Shown: piece by piece, positions 1 through 9,849 of the stretch
Layout of the letters: each line of letters opens with the position of its first letter
Numbering within the stretch: position 1 is the stretch's first letter
Assembly (NCBI GenBank): GCA_014155875.1
Contig: JACEFZ010027774.1
Coordinates: 174,501-238,500, forward strand
Source: Cepaea nemoralis
Lineage: Eukaryota > Mollusca > Gastropoda > Stylommatophora > Helicidae
DNA length: 64,000 nucleotides
Reading direction: 5' to 3'
Position numbers and translations under genes: made by a program
Notes under the pieces: generated by a model
Told to the model about the DNA's origin: nothing
Seen by the model: the letters and a program-made list of their open reading frames with translations, nothing else
Database searches by the model: none

Positions 1-23
1 TTATCATTGGAAATTTACCAGAG

Positions 24-3000
24 GTGAATGATATGCCTCATGATATAACATCTGTTTGCATTGATGAGAACATAACATCAGCACCATCACATGTCATCAT
101 TGATAATGTTGTACCACCAAATGAATGTATGGTAGCTAATGTAGCACTAAGATCTCATGAAACCATTGATCCAAATGTTTCATCACCATCTGATATCATT
201 GAATGTGTGAACGCAGTAACCAGATCTACTGCTAGAGTGCAAGACAAAATTAATCAAACTGAGGCTATAGAAATGCTTAGCCCAGTGGTACTACCTCCTA
301 AAACCATGAAGGAGACTTTTGTAACAGCCCAAAAGGCTGATCCTTCATTGTCTAAATATTTTAATCTGATCGGCCAAAAGCCAAAGGCAACCAAAAATGC
401 AAGATGGCATTTTGCTTTGAAAAATTGCATCCTCACCAGGTACTATACCAGAGGTAACAGCACCACAGAGCAAAGTGTTTTGCCAGTTGAATACCGTAAG
501 CAAGCCTTACATCTTGCCCATGATATACCTCTTGCAGGGCATATGGCATACTCTAAGACCAGATCAAGATTACTAACACAGTTTTATTGGCCCAGATTCT
601 GCAATGACATTAAGCAATATTGTAGAAGTTGTGATATCTGCCAAAAACTAGTGAAGAAAGGTAAACACCCACAGGCAAAATTACAAATTACTGACTTAGC
701 CAGTCGACCTTTTGAAAAAATATCTGTCGACATAGTGGGCCCTCTTAATCAAATAACAACCAGAGGGAATAAATATATTATTACCATCATTGATTTATGT
801 AGCCGCTGGCCTGAAGTGATTCCGTTAAAGAACATAACTGCCAATGATATAATGGAAGTTTTCTTCCATATATTTTCACGGATAGGATTTCCAGACACTA
901 TCCTATCAGATAGGGGAAGCCAGTTCATTGCCGCATCTACTCAAGCTTTCACCAAAATGTTAGGGGTGAAACAATGTTTCAATTCTCCATACCATCCTCA
1001 CTCAAGTGGAATCATAGAGAAGTTTAACGGTGATTTAAAGCATATGCTTGCTAAAGTCACGCAAGAACATCCCAACAACTGGGACTTATATTTGCCTGCT
1101 ATACTTTTTGCTTATCGCGAGGTGCCACATTCTAGTACTGGATTCTCTCCTTTTGAGCTTATCTATGGTGCCAAACCACGTGGCCCATTGAGTATCTATC
1201 ATTCAATGTTAACTGAAGCCACTCCTTTACTTAAACCCATATCATCATACGTATATGTTACATCATTGCGTGAAAGAATCATCAAATCTTGTACAATTGC
1301 AAAAGAAGCACTAAAATTATCTGGTGCTACATATAGACAATACGCAGACAAAGGTAACAGGACAATAACGTTGACACCTGGACAGGACGTACTTCTTCTC
1401 TTACCTAGTGACCGACACTTATTGACTGACTCTTGGCAAGGACCATTTAAAGTAATAAGACAGATTTCAGCTGTAGACTATGAGATTCAAATAAAAGACA
1501 AACATAAAATATTCCACATCAATATGCTAAGACCATACCACAACAGAGACAACGAACAAGACGATACAACAGCTTGTACAGTGATAATAGACCACGAAGA
1601 TGACGAAGATAGTGACGAAATTCCAACACCTGCATTAGACACGACAAACTGCTTGAAAGAAATCAAAATAAACCCAAAGTTAACTCAAGCAGAAACAGAC
1701 AGCTGCAAACATCTCATACAACAGTACAACACCATCTTCTCCAACAACCCAGGACAAACAGAATTAGTACAACACCACATCACGCTCACTTCAAACACAC
1801 CCATAAAATGCAGACCTTACACCATTCCTTTGCATTACAAAGAAAACTTACATCAGGAAATCATTAGCTTAGAGAAAAACAACATCATTAGACGATCCCA
1901 ATCACATTTTTCATCTCCAATGGTCATGGTACGCAAAAAGGACAACACAATAAGACTCTGTGTAGATTACCGAAAATTAAATAAAATAAAACTTCTAGAT
2001 CTAGAACCAATGTCCAACTCTGAAGATCTACTGACAGAACTGACAGACTCTAGGTACTTCACGAAGTTAGATATGACGAAAGATTATTGGCAGATAACGG
2101 TACACGAGCAGAGCAGACATCTGACAGCATTTGCCAAACCTTGGGGACTGTACGAATGGTGCAAACTTCCATTTGGGCTGGTCAATGTCCCAGCGACATT
2201 CGTACGTATGACACGACTTTACTAGTGGACATACCAAACATTATCTGTTACATGGACGACATTTGTGTTCACACAAAGACGATGACAGACCACATAAAGA
2301 CATTACAGCAGACATTTGAACGGATCAGACAGCACGGACTGACGGTAAAGCCTACAAAAGTAGACATAGCCTATCAGGAAATCTCCTTCTTGGGGTACGA
2401 AATGTCTAATGGCTGTGTCACGACAGACGATAACATCGTGTCCAAAATACTGAAACTCTCACTTCCGACTACAAAGAAGCAAGTCAGAAGTGTGTTAGGA
2501 CTATTAAATTATTATAGGCAGTTCATACCATGATTTTGCTGAACTGACAGAAAAATTTACTAACCTACTAACGAAAAACCAACCTGAAAAGATTGTAAAC
2601 AATGAATGCCTAAAATTTGCATTCCAGAAAGTGTTATCTTATTTTTCTGAGAATAGTTTAAAGAATCCCATTCTCAAATTGCCAAATTTACATATTCCTT
2701 TCAGATTACGCACAGACGCGAGCTCCGTGGCGATTGGGGCAGTTCTGTTACAGGAACATGATAACATTCTACATCCTGTATACTACGTCTCTAGAAAATT
2801 GAAACCAAGAGAACGCGCTTGGATCGACACCACAATTGGAAGCCCTTGCTCTAGTGGTGGGTATAACTAAATTGTCCAGATTCCTCCTGGGACGACACTT
2901 TATTGTAGAGTCCGACAATAGCCCATTAAAATTTATTACTTCAGGAGTACCTACCAACCAAATGATAGCGCGCTGGTCTCTTTTGCTGCAAGATTACAGC

Positions 3001-3090
3001 TTTGAAGTTCGACATATCGCTGGCAGAACCAACACGATTGCTGATCTTTTGTCCCGTTGTCCGAACGACCCAGTAAGCACTAATGTCTGA
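24..3090 (+). pseudogene. pol: Retrotransposon pol: integrase - reverse transcriptase - RNase H, frameshifted
   Basis: The first frame (24-2225) holds an integrase with an HHCC zinc finger (about H166, H173, C203, C206 counted from base 24), catalytic D236 and D296, and E332 in GIIEKFNGD, giving D-35-E spacing. It ends in a gypsy-type C-terminal region (FKVIRQ..HINMLRPY). RT follows in the same frame (CVDYRKLN, TKLDMTKDYWQI, LPFGL) until a frameshift at about 2215. The second frame (to 2533) carries YMDD and the thumb region. A shift at about 2530 leads to RNase H (DASSVAIG), and another at about 2825 leads to its last part (ESDNS, ADLLSR), stopping at 3090. The Met at 24 may not be the true start because upstream sequence is missing. 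Each break looks like a single-base indel; they could be decay or, less likely given three of them, sequencing error. Confidence 0.9.
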
Positions 3091-3116
3091 GTGCAGTGTG
3101 TTAAAAACACTCAGAC
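3085..3116 (+). promoter_or_regulatory. Perfect 9-bp stem-loop spanning the pol stop codon
   Basis: GTCTGAGTG (3085-3093) and CACTCAGAC (3108-3116) are exact inverted complements around a 14-nt loop. The TGA stop of pol (3088-3090) lies inside the left arm. The structure is seen directly; any role in termination or RNA processing is speculation. Confidence 0.5.
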
Positions 3117-4443
3117 CAACACAGCCATCAGTGAAGTTTTTTTCCACGAAAGCTGTGTACGTCTACTATGTGATGTGATAGGGTTCATTCCCACTATATA
3201 TAGTTTTTCTTATTTTCTTATTAGTGTAGTAATTGTCTTGAATAATTGTGTAGCGTGTGGTAGAAAGCGAACAATATTAATTGTATATATTACGAAACAA
3301 GAACAGTGCCACATTCGCTCTGAACTGACCTCAAGCGAACTATCCAAGTTATCAGTGGTATCTGCGAGTGGAACATATCCAGTGATATTTTAATCCGTGA
3401 CTGAAAGAGTGAACTGAACTTTGACATTTACACCACTGCAGTCAATCGAAATCCAGAAGTTTTCCAGTGAAACAACGAACACATGAACTATCAGAACAGT
3501 TTCACATTCCGAATTGCTACATCAGACCGGAACAAGTGTGTGATAGAATTTTCAACAACATCAGCTGTTCGTGTGTACTTCCGGATAATTTGTAAATTTA
3601 TACCAAAATTAGCAGACGATAAACAAAACCTTAAAAAGTTATGACGCTTCTAAAATAATTATGAAACACCAATTTCGAATACACGAATTGTGTATTAATA
3701 TTTTTTCAACTAGTGTAATCTTAGAATCATATCTTGATTAACTTATTCACACTATCGACATTTTTTCGCTAGTATGGAAAAGCATCAAGCTATGACGCTG
3801 AGAAATAGAAGAATAATTGTAATAGAGTAGATTTAAGAGTTTTTGAAATTATGTCCCTTTCATTTAATTGTTGTTACATTATTACACTAAGGGCGGTAAA
3901 TTGAAATGTATTCGAATGTGTGTTGTATATAAATAGCCATGGTGTTGCCAGATTGTTAACACTCCAAGAAGTCATCAACTGGGCATGGTATAGGTTTACC
4001 GACGTTGTAGACCGACGGAAGTGCTCCCGGCCAAATGAGGTCGGAGCTCGACCGTTGAATACGGCTTATAAAAAGACGTATTACAGTCTTACCTGATGTT
4101 TTTTTGTTACAAAAAGCATATTATTACTTTTTTTTAAGAGGTTGCGAGGTAGTTGCTTTGAAAGCTGGTGCTACCGATCTGACTGGGTCAATATTGCAAC
4201 TCAGGTGATCATCCATCGAGAGGATGAAACTTGGAAAGTGGTAAAGATTGAACACCACATGACTTAAAATACAACTTGCATTTCTTATGTATTTCTATGC
4301 CAATATATGTATTCTTATGTATTTCTATGCCAATGTAATAACAACAGAAAGGTCGATTCTGACATGGTTAAAATAGTAACCCTGTATGTATATAGAGTAT
4401 ACATGAAAGATAAGATCTTTCATGAATAAGCCCCGGGGGAGCG
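3117..4443 (+). other. Non-coding 3' internal region of the LTR element
   Basis: About 1.3 kb lie between the pol stop and the 3' LTR. The longest plus-strand frame (3091-3393) has no recognisable domain, and I see no env-like signal peptide or membrane segment. The region is AT-rich up to about 3930, where TATAAATAG occurs. It ends in a purine-rich GGGGGAGCG run just before the LTR, a plausible polypurine tract for plus-strand priming. Confidence 0.5.
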
Positions 4444-4987
4444 TGTCAGAATCTCGAATGTCTCCAACCGAGATGCAGGAACATCGTTACGCCCGCCAGG
4501 CGAATAGTCCCCAACCGGGATGCAGTAACATCGTTACGCCCGCCAGGCGAGTATTAGTTACCTGCCCGCAGGTTGCTGGCTGACGTGATAGCCAGCGGTC
4601 AGGCAAGGACAAAGCAAGACGCACGCAGTCCTCGTGAAGCCAATCCACAGAGGGCAAGCGCTGTGCGAGAAACAGACAGACAGCTTGGGTACTCGGACCA
4701 GGACAGGACGTGTGGGTAGAGAAAGGCTTTGTGTAGTTCTGTGCCCGAAAGTCGAATGCTTGTATATCTTGTGAGATAGACTGTAAAGCTGTGGGTTTGT
4801 CTGTAAGTGTATTAATGTATTGTATATGTATTGTAATGATCATCACATGCCAAACTAGATCGTATTGCATGTGACTTGTAAATAAATCCATTGAACTTAG
4901 TGTCGTTGTGTGTCAAGTCCAATCATGTTGTACTTGTACTTGTCTCACATGTGTTAGGTATAACGAGCCAGATTTAGGACCCTGACA
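4444..4987 (+). repeat. 3' LTR of the Ty3/gypsy-type element (544 bp)
   Basis: It starts TGTCAG and ends CTGACA, which are inverted complements and fit the TG..CA rule. A purine-rich tract precedes it. AATAAA near 4880 could serve as polyadenylation signal. Near the 5' end a block of about 48 bp is present twice in tandem (about 4460-4508 and 4509-4556, sharing ACATCGTTACGCCCGCCAGG). The other LTR is outside the window, so the boundaries rest on the termini alone. Confidence 0.75.
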
Positions 4988-5129
4988 CATATGGTTAGAA
5001 TGACCCTTATTTGATGGGTGATACGGCCAATATTACCCATTGAATTGCAATTACACTAATTTATAGCAAACAACATGGCTCGAGACACAGACCTTAACTC
5101 GGGCAGGCTTCCTTACTGACTCAATTATT

Positions 5130-5490
5130 AGGCTCAGGAAGACAGAGATTGGTTAGTTCCAAAGAAAGTGGTTGGTCTCTCTGGGGCGGTCACGGCTGGC
5201 AAAGATTAGTTTCATTTTCGTGCCAGGCATGCGGGTGTACAAGGAAATGAGCAGGCTGATAGGCTTGCGAGTAAGGCTACTGTGGAGGGCGGATGAGCCA
5301 TGGACCAAGCTTATATACTGAATGCTCTACGACTTTTGCGAGAACCAGGTGGTGACTGTAAATATACAACCATAGTCAGACTGCAAGAACACCAACTGGT
5401 GTCGTTAGCCGCTACACGATGCGGGATTTACTGAGGAGGGGATCAGAGCACTTATGGACTGAATGGTTCGATGTGCAATGAGGATGATCT
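5130..5490 (+). pseudogene. Decayed RNase H fragment of a LINE (RNH-LINE family, copy 1)
   Basis: Bases 5227-5290 translate to a HAGVQGNEQADRLASKA-type motif, the C-terminal RNase H signature also seen in the copies near 19.5 kb, 60.4 kb and 61.5 kb. Sequence to about 5490 continues to resemble those copies. Upstream RNase H motifs are lost, so this is a 5'-truncated remnant. Confidence 0.6.
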
Positions 5491-5799
5491 GTCGACTAAC
5501 TACTTTAAATTTAGAAGTTTTGTTTCGTTTCACTGCCAATGCAAAACCGTTAATGAACAGGAAACGGAAATGTGGTTTCTCCTCGTGACTGTAACCACAC
5601 GTGTTCTCACTTTGTGCGGGAACATTTAGTTCTAAATTAGCTACCTAGATATTTTCTAAACAAAACTTAGTTAAGAATTCTCGATAACGTTCAGAGAATC
5701 GTCACGAAACAGTCCTTCGCTGTGCTGATTTTTAAAAAAAAATGTTTCATGTACTGTGCCGGGCGTTACGATAAAGTCCCAATTCCAAGTTGATTTTCA

Positions 5800-5930
5800 A
5801 GAGTTTTACTTTCAGTAGTTTGCCATTGCTTTCTGAACGAGAAGTCAACGTTGATATCCAACTGACCGGTGTGGGGTTTGAACCCGCTACTTCCCCATTA
5901 GCGCATCGGAAGTTTGAGAGCAAGCACATG
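5800..5930 (-). repeat. tRNA-derived SINE fragment
   Basis: On the minus strand the segment contains a B-box-like GGGTTCAAACCCC and the motif TCAGAAAGCAATGGCAAACT, which recurs in SINEs at 25.3, 27.8, 39.4 and 63.9 kb. Start and end are approximate. Confidence 0.5.
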
Positions 5931-5988
5931 AAGCCCCGCAGTTACGCAGATCTCAACTGATTTAGATGTTAAGACAATTGAAGTCGCC

Positions 5989-6066
5989 ATCATCATCATC
6001 GTCTTCGTCATCATCATCATCGTCTTCATCTTCATCATCATCATCATCAGCATTATCGTCTTCATT

Positions 6067-6129
<63 letters not shown>

Positions 6130-6366
6130 TTCTTCTTCTTCATCTTCATCATCTTAATCTTCTTTATCATCATCATCATAATCGTATGCATCATCATCAT
6201 CTTCTTCAACACCTTATTCATTATCATTATCTTCTTCTTCATTTTTATTTATTTTCATCACCATCATTTTCTTCGTATGATCATCATCATCATCATCATC
6301 ATCTTCGTCATCATCATCATTTTCGTCATCATCATCACCATCATAATCATCATCATCGATTCCACT
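5989..6366. repeat. (TCA)n microsatellite, about 375 bp
   Basis: Almost uninterrupted TCA/TCT trinucleotides. They create long poly-Ser (plus strand) and poly-Met (minus strand) open frames that are not genes. Confidence 0.95.
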
Positions 6367-6518
6367 TTTGTCGTCTAGCTGCGTGCGGAGCAATAGTTGA
6401 CGCTCAAGCGCCCGATGGCTGGTACCTATTACTGTATAGTATCATTCCGTGTGACTGTACAATAATTGGGCGCCCTCTTGACATCATATTAAAGGCTAGT
6501 TAGAAATAAAATCAATCT

Positions 6519-6595
6519 ACAGACAACAACAACAACAACAACAACAAACACCCACCTACCCACACACACTCACACACACACACACAACTACACAC
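6519..6595. repeat. (CAA)n followed by CA-rich microsatellite
   Basis: ACAACA triplets run to about 6546, then ACAC-rich sequence to about 6595. Confidence 0.85.
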
Positions 6596-6599
6596 ACGA

Positions 6600-7840
6600 T
6601 TTACCGACTACGGCCATTCAGAAGAATTCAAATTGGGCTGGAACTAAGAATGTCCACGACAGAAGAACAATACTCTACCTCTCGACCAACGAGATGTCCA
6701 ATACTTATACAATTACAGTTTCCAGCGATAGGTCTGTGATATTGCATGTTGTAAACCTGAACAAGATGGAGGCAACGAGCCAAGGCGTCGTACCCTCGCC
6801 GCACCATTCTCATGACATTATCTGCACAGCTCGCTATCAACGTCTCTATCGCGCCCGCTCCAATGCTGACATCAAACATGCTTGCTTGCTTGTGTTCATT
6901 GGCTTGAGCTCCAACGTGAAGTCCTGTATGTCGGATGAATACATCCTGTTGTCCAACATCAATGTGATGTCATACCGGACCAGAGGTTTGCGTGAGTATC
7001 CGTTGTCCCATGTCTGGCTTATTGGTGTGCAGACTGGTGGTTCCTCGCCGTGCAGGCAGACACTCTCCGACTTCGGAGGAAAACATCAAACATATAAATG
7101 CAATGTTTACCTGACAAAATGGTCACACTGCCTCTTGGAGTCCAGATTGGCCTTTAGTAGGCCTAACTGACTTGTAGTCTGAAAAGCAAACAAATAACCA
7201 CAGTAAACATACGTTAATGGACATGCCAGTGTGTAGATGAGAACACGCGTGTTACACACATTCTCTACAATAGACAGGCGGACACAGTGGCTGGGCGGTG
7301 GTGTATCGGTGTATAAGTTCCAGGAAATACTGTTATAGTATGTTTACTTTTGTCTGCCCCAATATAAAATTTCATATCTCAGTAACCAACTGAGGGAAAA
7401 TGATGAGATGTAGCATATAACCTTATCATTATGTTCACCCAACAAAAAAATTTTTGTTCTGGAGATTGTACAGCAGATTTCAAAGTTTGTTTATATACGG
7501 TATATAATTTACGGGACAGAGATGAAGTCCATGTTATTAAATGTATTACGTCTTCTCACGGAAACACTAGCTCTGAATAGTTAATTTTCTCGTGGGACAT
7601 GGGATTGGTCTTATGACAAGTGCTTCGCGTAGAGCCTTGTGTCGTCATCCGAACTGGCGGTAAAATACTGTAAAACAAGTTTGTTACCGAGAAATCACTA
7701 GTTTTTCACCAAAACATCAAAGAAATGTCGCCGCTTTCTATACTTTACGTTGCTTTTGGACCTATCAAAGGCATATTCCTTGGGTGGGGGTAAATATAAG
7801 ACGGAAGGAAAAATTTCATAACGATGCAACAGTTTTCAAA
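6600..7840. other. Unassigned intergenic stretch
   Basis: Overlapping open frames on both strands (6694-7170 plus, 6628-6879 minus) show no recognisable domain. There is no clear repeat structure or tRNA-like head. I find nothing here that I can name. Confidence 0.4.
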
Positions 7841-8107
7841 ATAATTGATCGTGAATGAAGGCATTCATTTCTGGATAGACTATAGTTACCCTGACCGTAA
7901 CAACGCACTAGCTGATACAACCTGGTGCCTATCATTACATGGCAACAGGCCAGGGTGTAAAACCACAGGGGTCTGTGGGTCGATAATTACAACAACAGAA
8001 AGAAATCAACAATCGCTGGACGCATTTTTTTCTTTTTCGAGTGCCGTCCCAGCTGGTGTAAGCGACCATTTCGCACACAGCTCCAGTTTTCCCGTTTCTA
8101 AGGTTAT

Positions 8108-8265
8108 TTAGCCCGGCTCCGTGGCCAAGGTATTGCGGACGTGGTTCGAGATTCCCCCATACCCGCGGTCGAAACACAGCGATCGCAACAGCCAAAAATG
8201 CTGGTGTTGTCTGCAACGTCCTGTAAAGGATATGCAACTTTTTAAATAAATAAATAAATGCTATT
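8108..8265 (+). repeat. tRNA-derived SINE (SINE-A), short copy
   Basis: It begins GGCTCCGTGGCCAAGG, with a B-box-like GGTCGAAACAC and a tail ATGCTGGTGTTG..CTGTAAAGGATATGCAAC shared with the copies at 25.2 and 39.3 kb, then (AAAT)n at the 3' end. The central part of the family is missing here. Confidence 0.6.
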
Positions 8266-8287
8266 TAGCAATTTATGCTCAGGTTTA

Positions 8288-8500
8288 GAAATCACAGGAG
8301 ATTGACTGATGTCTGTTATGTTCTATGGGCTATGATGTAAGATTGCCGGATGTCTGTTCTGTGTTTTATCAGGCATGATGGAAGATTGCCGGATGTCTGT
8401 TCTATGTTCTATCAGTCATGATGGAAGATTGCCTGATATATGTTCTATGATCTTTTAGCCATGACTGAAGATTGTCTATCCACGCTATGGTGGAAGATTT
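8288..8500. repeat. 44-bp minisatellite, about five degenerate copies
   Basis: The repeated core is GAAGATTGCCGGATGTCTGTTC, with spacing of about 44 bp (8338, 8382, 8426 and flanking partial units). Confidence 0.75.
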
Positions 8501-8609
8501 AATATGTATGTTCTTCACCCCTCTTTCATCATCTGGTTTGTGTTACATGGCACCAACGTGATGATACATTTTCTCTTCTCATTATATTTTATTAGAATCG
8601 ACACTGCTT

Positions 8610-8705
8610 GCATCTTCTTCTTCTTCTTTTTCTTCTTCTCATGCTTCTTCTTATTCCTCCTCCTCATCCTTTTCTTCCTCTTATTCTTCTTCTGTTTCTT
8701 CGTAC
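8610..8705. repeat. TTC/TTCC-rich pyrimidine tract
   Basis: Pyrimidine-only low-complexity sequence. It gives poly-Phe/Leu and poly-Lys open frames without meaning. Confidence 0.85.
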
Positions 8706-8926
8706 ATTTTCTGACGTCAACAGGCATACCCTGAAAGGAAGAAGTAGAACAGGGACAACTATTTTGGCCTACACCCTCTCCATTTGACGACACACTCTAT
8801 GGGGGATGATGGGAGGGGGGATGTCGACGTTCGCAAGCTAACTGCTGCCTTCTTTGTATTTTTCATATTGACCTCTGAAGACCTGGGCACACTGAGCCAG
8901 TTGCCTGGGACGGAATCTGTCTAGAG

Positions 8927-9282
8927 CAGTGGTTCTCAACCAGTGGGAAATTCCCCCTGGGGGGGAATTAAGATTATTTCAAGATCGCGTTTAATACAAG
9001 AACTAATTACTTGATATTGTTTTTCCCTCCATACTTTACGGTTCTGTACTTCACGCATTTTTGAAATTCATTTGATAACGTAAGTAACTCGCAAATCACG
9101 TTTTTGTAGATGTCTAGTCTTGTTCTAGTATGTGTTATTCAATTTAGCTTCCATTTTTACATATACTGTGTATGCGCGGGGGGAATTTATAGGGAGGGAA
9201 TACAAAAAAAAGGGGGGGAGGAGGTGACGTTCTGAAAATATGGTGAAGGGGTGCACTGGCGAAAAAAGGTGTAGAACCACTG
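8927..9282. mobile_element. hAT-type MITE, 356 bp (copy 1)
   Basis: The termini CAGTGGTTCTCAACC and (reverse complement of the right end) CAGTGGTTCTACACC are inverted repeats of the hAT type. Flanks are GTCTAGAG (8919-8926) and GTCTAGGC (9283-9290), an 8-bp target duplication with two mismatches. The inner sequence closely matches the copy at 14801-15200. There is no transposase frame. Confidence 0.85.
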
Positions 9283-9289
9283 GTCTAGG

Positions 9290-9849
9290 CACTGATCTTT
9301 GAAGTACATAACTAGGTGTGACGCCAGAGTGGAACAAAGAGGACGAAGTGTACAGACAAACCAACGAACAAACTTTATTTGTAAAGGGTTGAGAATTTAA
9401 CATTCTGCCCTTCTGTTCTCTCTGCTCTCATGCATTATTTCATGCTTACGTCACTCACGAAGCCAATCTTAGAAAAAGACGACAATCACAGATATAAACA
9501 CATGGAAAACGTACAACAATCAATAATACATGTCTCACTAAAAGTAATTTTCGACATGGCAAATATAATTAGGTAAGGTAGAAGTAACATGCCACACTTA
9601 GAAGAATGTTTAGTATGCTAGTTGTCCTTTGAGATTATAATAATAATAATTATTAGTTATATTATTATTAAAAGGTGTAAATTATCTGCAATGAGATAGT
9701 ATTCAAATAGGTTCCGACTTTATATACAGAAGAAAAATTAGAAGAAATTTAATAGAGCTTGACCATTGGGAGAGGCATTATCAAAGAAATTCAATAGAGC
9801 TTGAATACTTGGGAGAGACATTATCACCACCGCCCGCCTGCTAGACTCT
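9290..9849 (-). other. Probable 3' flank/UTR of the 932-codon gene
   Basis: No ORF of interest. On the minus strand an AATAAA lies at 9374-9379, about 470 nt past the stop codon at 9850, so this could be a 3' UTR. Short AT-rich and ATT-type tracts occur near 9640-9670. The UTR assignment is inference. Confidence 0.35.

Larger units (their letters stand above)
1..4987 (+). mobile_element. Ty3/gypsy-type LTR retrotransposon with IN-before-RT order (Gmr1-like), 5' end outside window
   Basis: The pol region reads integrase, then reverse transcriptase, then RNase H, followed by about 1.35 kb without a convincing ORF and a 3' LTR at 4444-4987. The RT and RH motifs are Ty3/gypsy-like (YMDD box, DASSVAIGAVL, ESDNSPL). 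Integrase upstream of RT is the Ty1/copia-like order described for Gmr1-type Ty3 elements, so I place it there by domain order. The 5' LTR, gag and protease lie before base 1. The copy is dead: pol is broken by at least three frameshifts. The clade call needs a phylogeny; the domain order is seen directly. Confidence 0.85.

Noticed and set aside
3091..3393. 100-codon ORF after pol as a possible env-like gene
   Set aside because: No signal peptide or credible membrane anchor architecture, and it begins exactly after the pol stop; likely chance.
4487..4891. 134-codon minus-strand ORF in the LTR
   Set aside because: Antisense within the LTR, no domain.
5898..6242. 114-codon minus-strand ORF rich in Met/Lys and 63-codon poly-Ser ORF
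   Set aside because: Pure read-through of the TCA microsatellite.
6628..7170. Overlapping plus (158 codons) and minus (83 codons) ORFs
   Set aside because: Neither has a recognisable motif; cannot support a gene.
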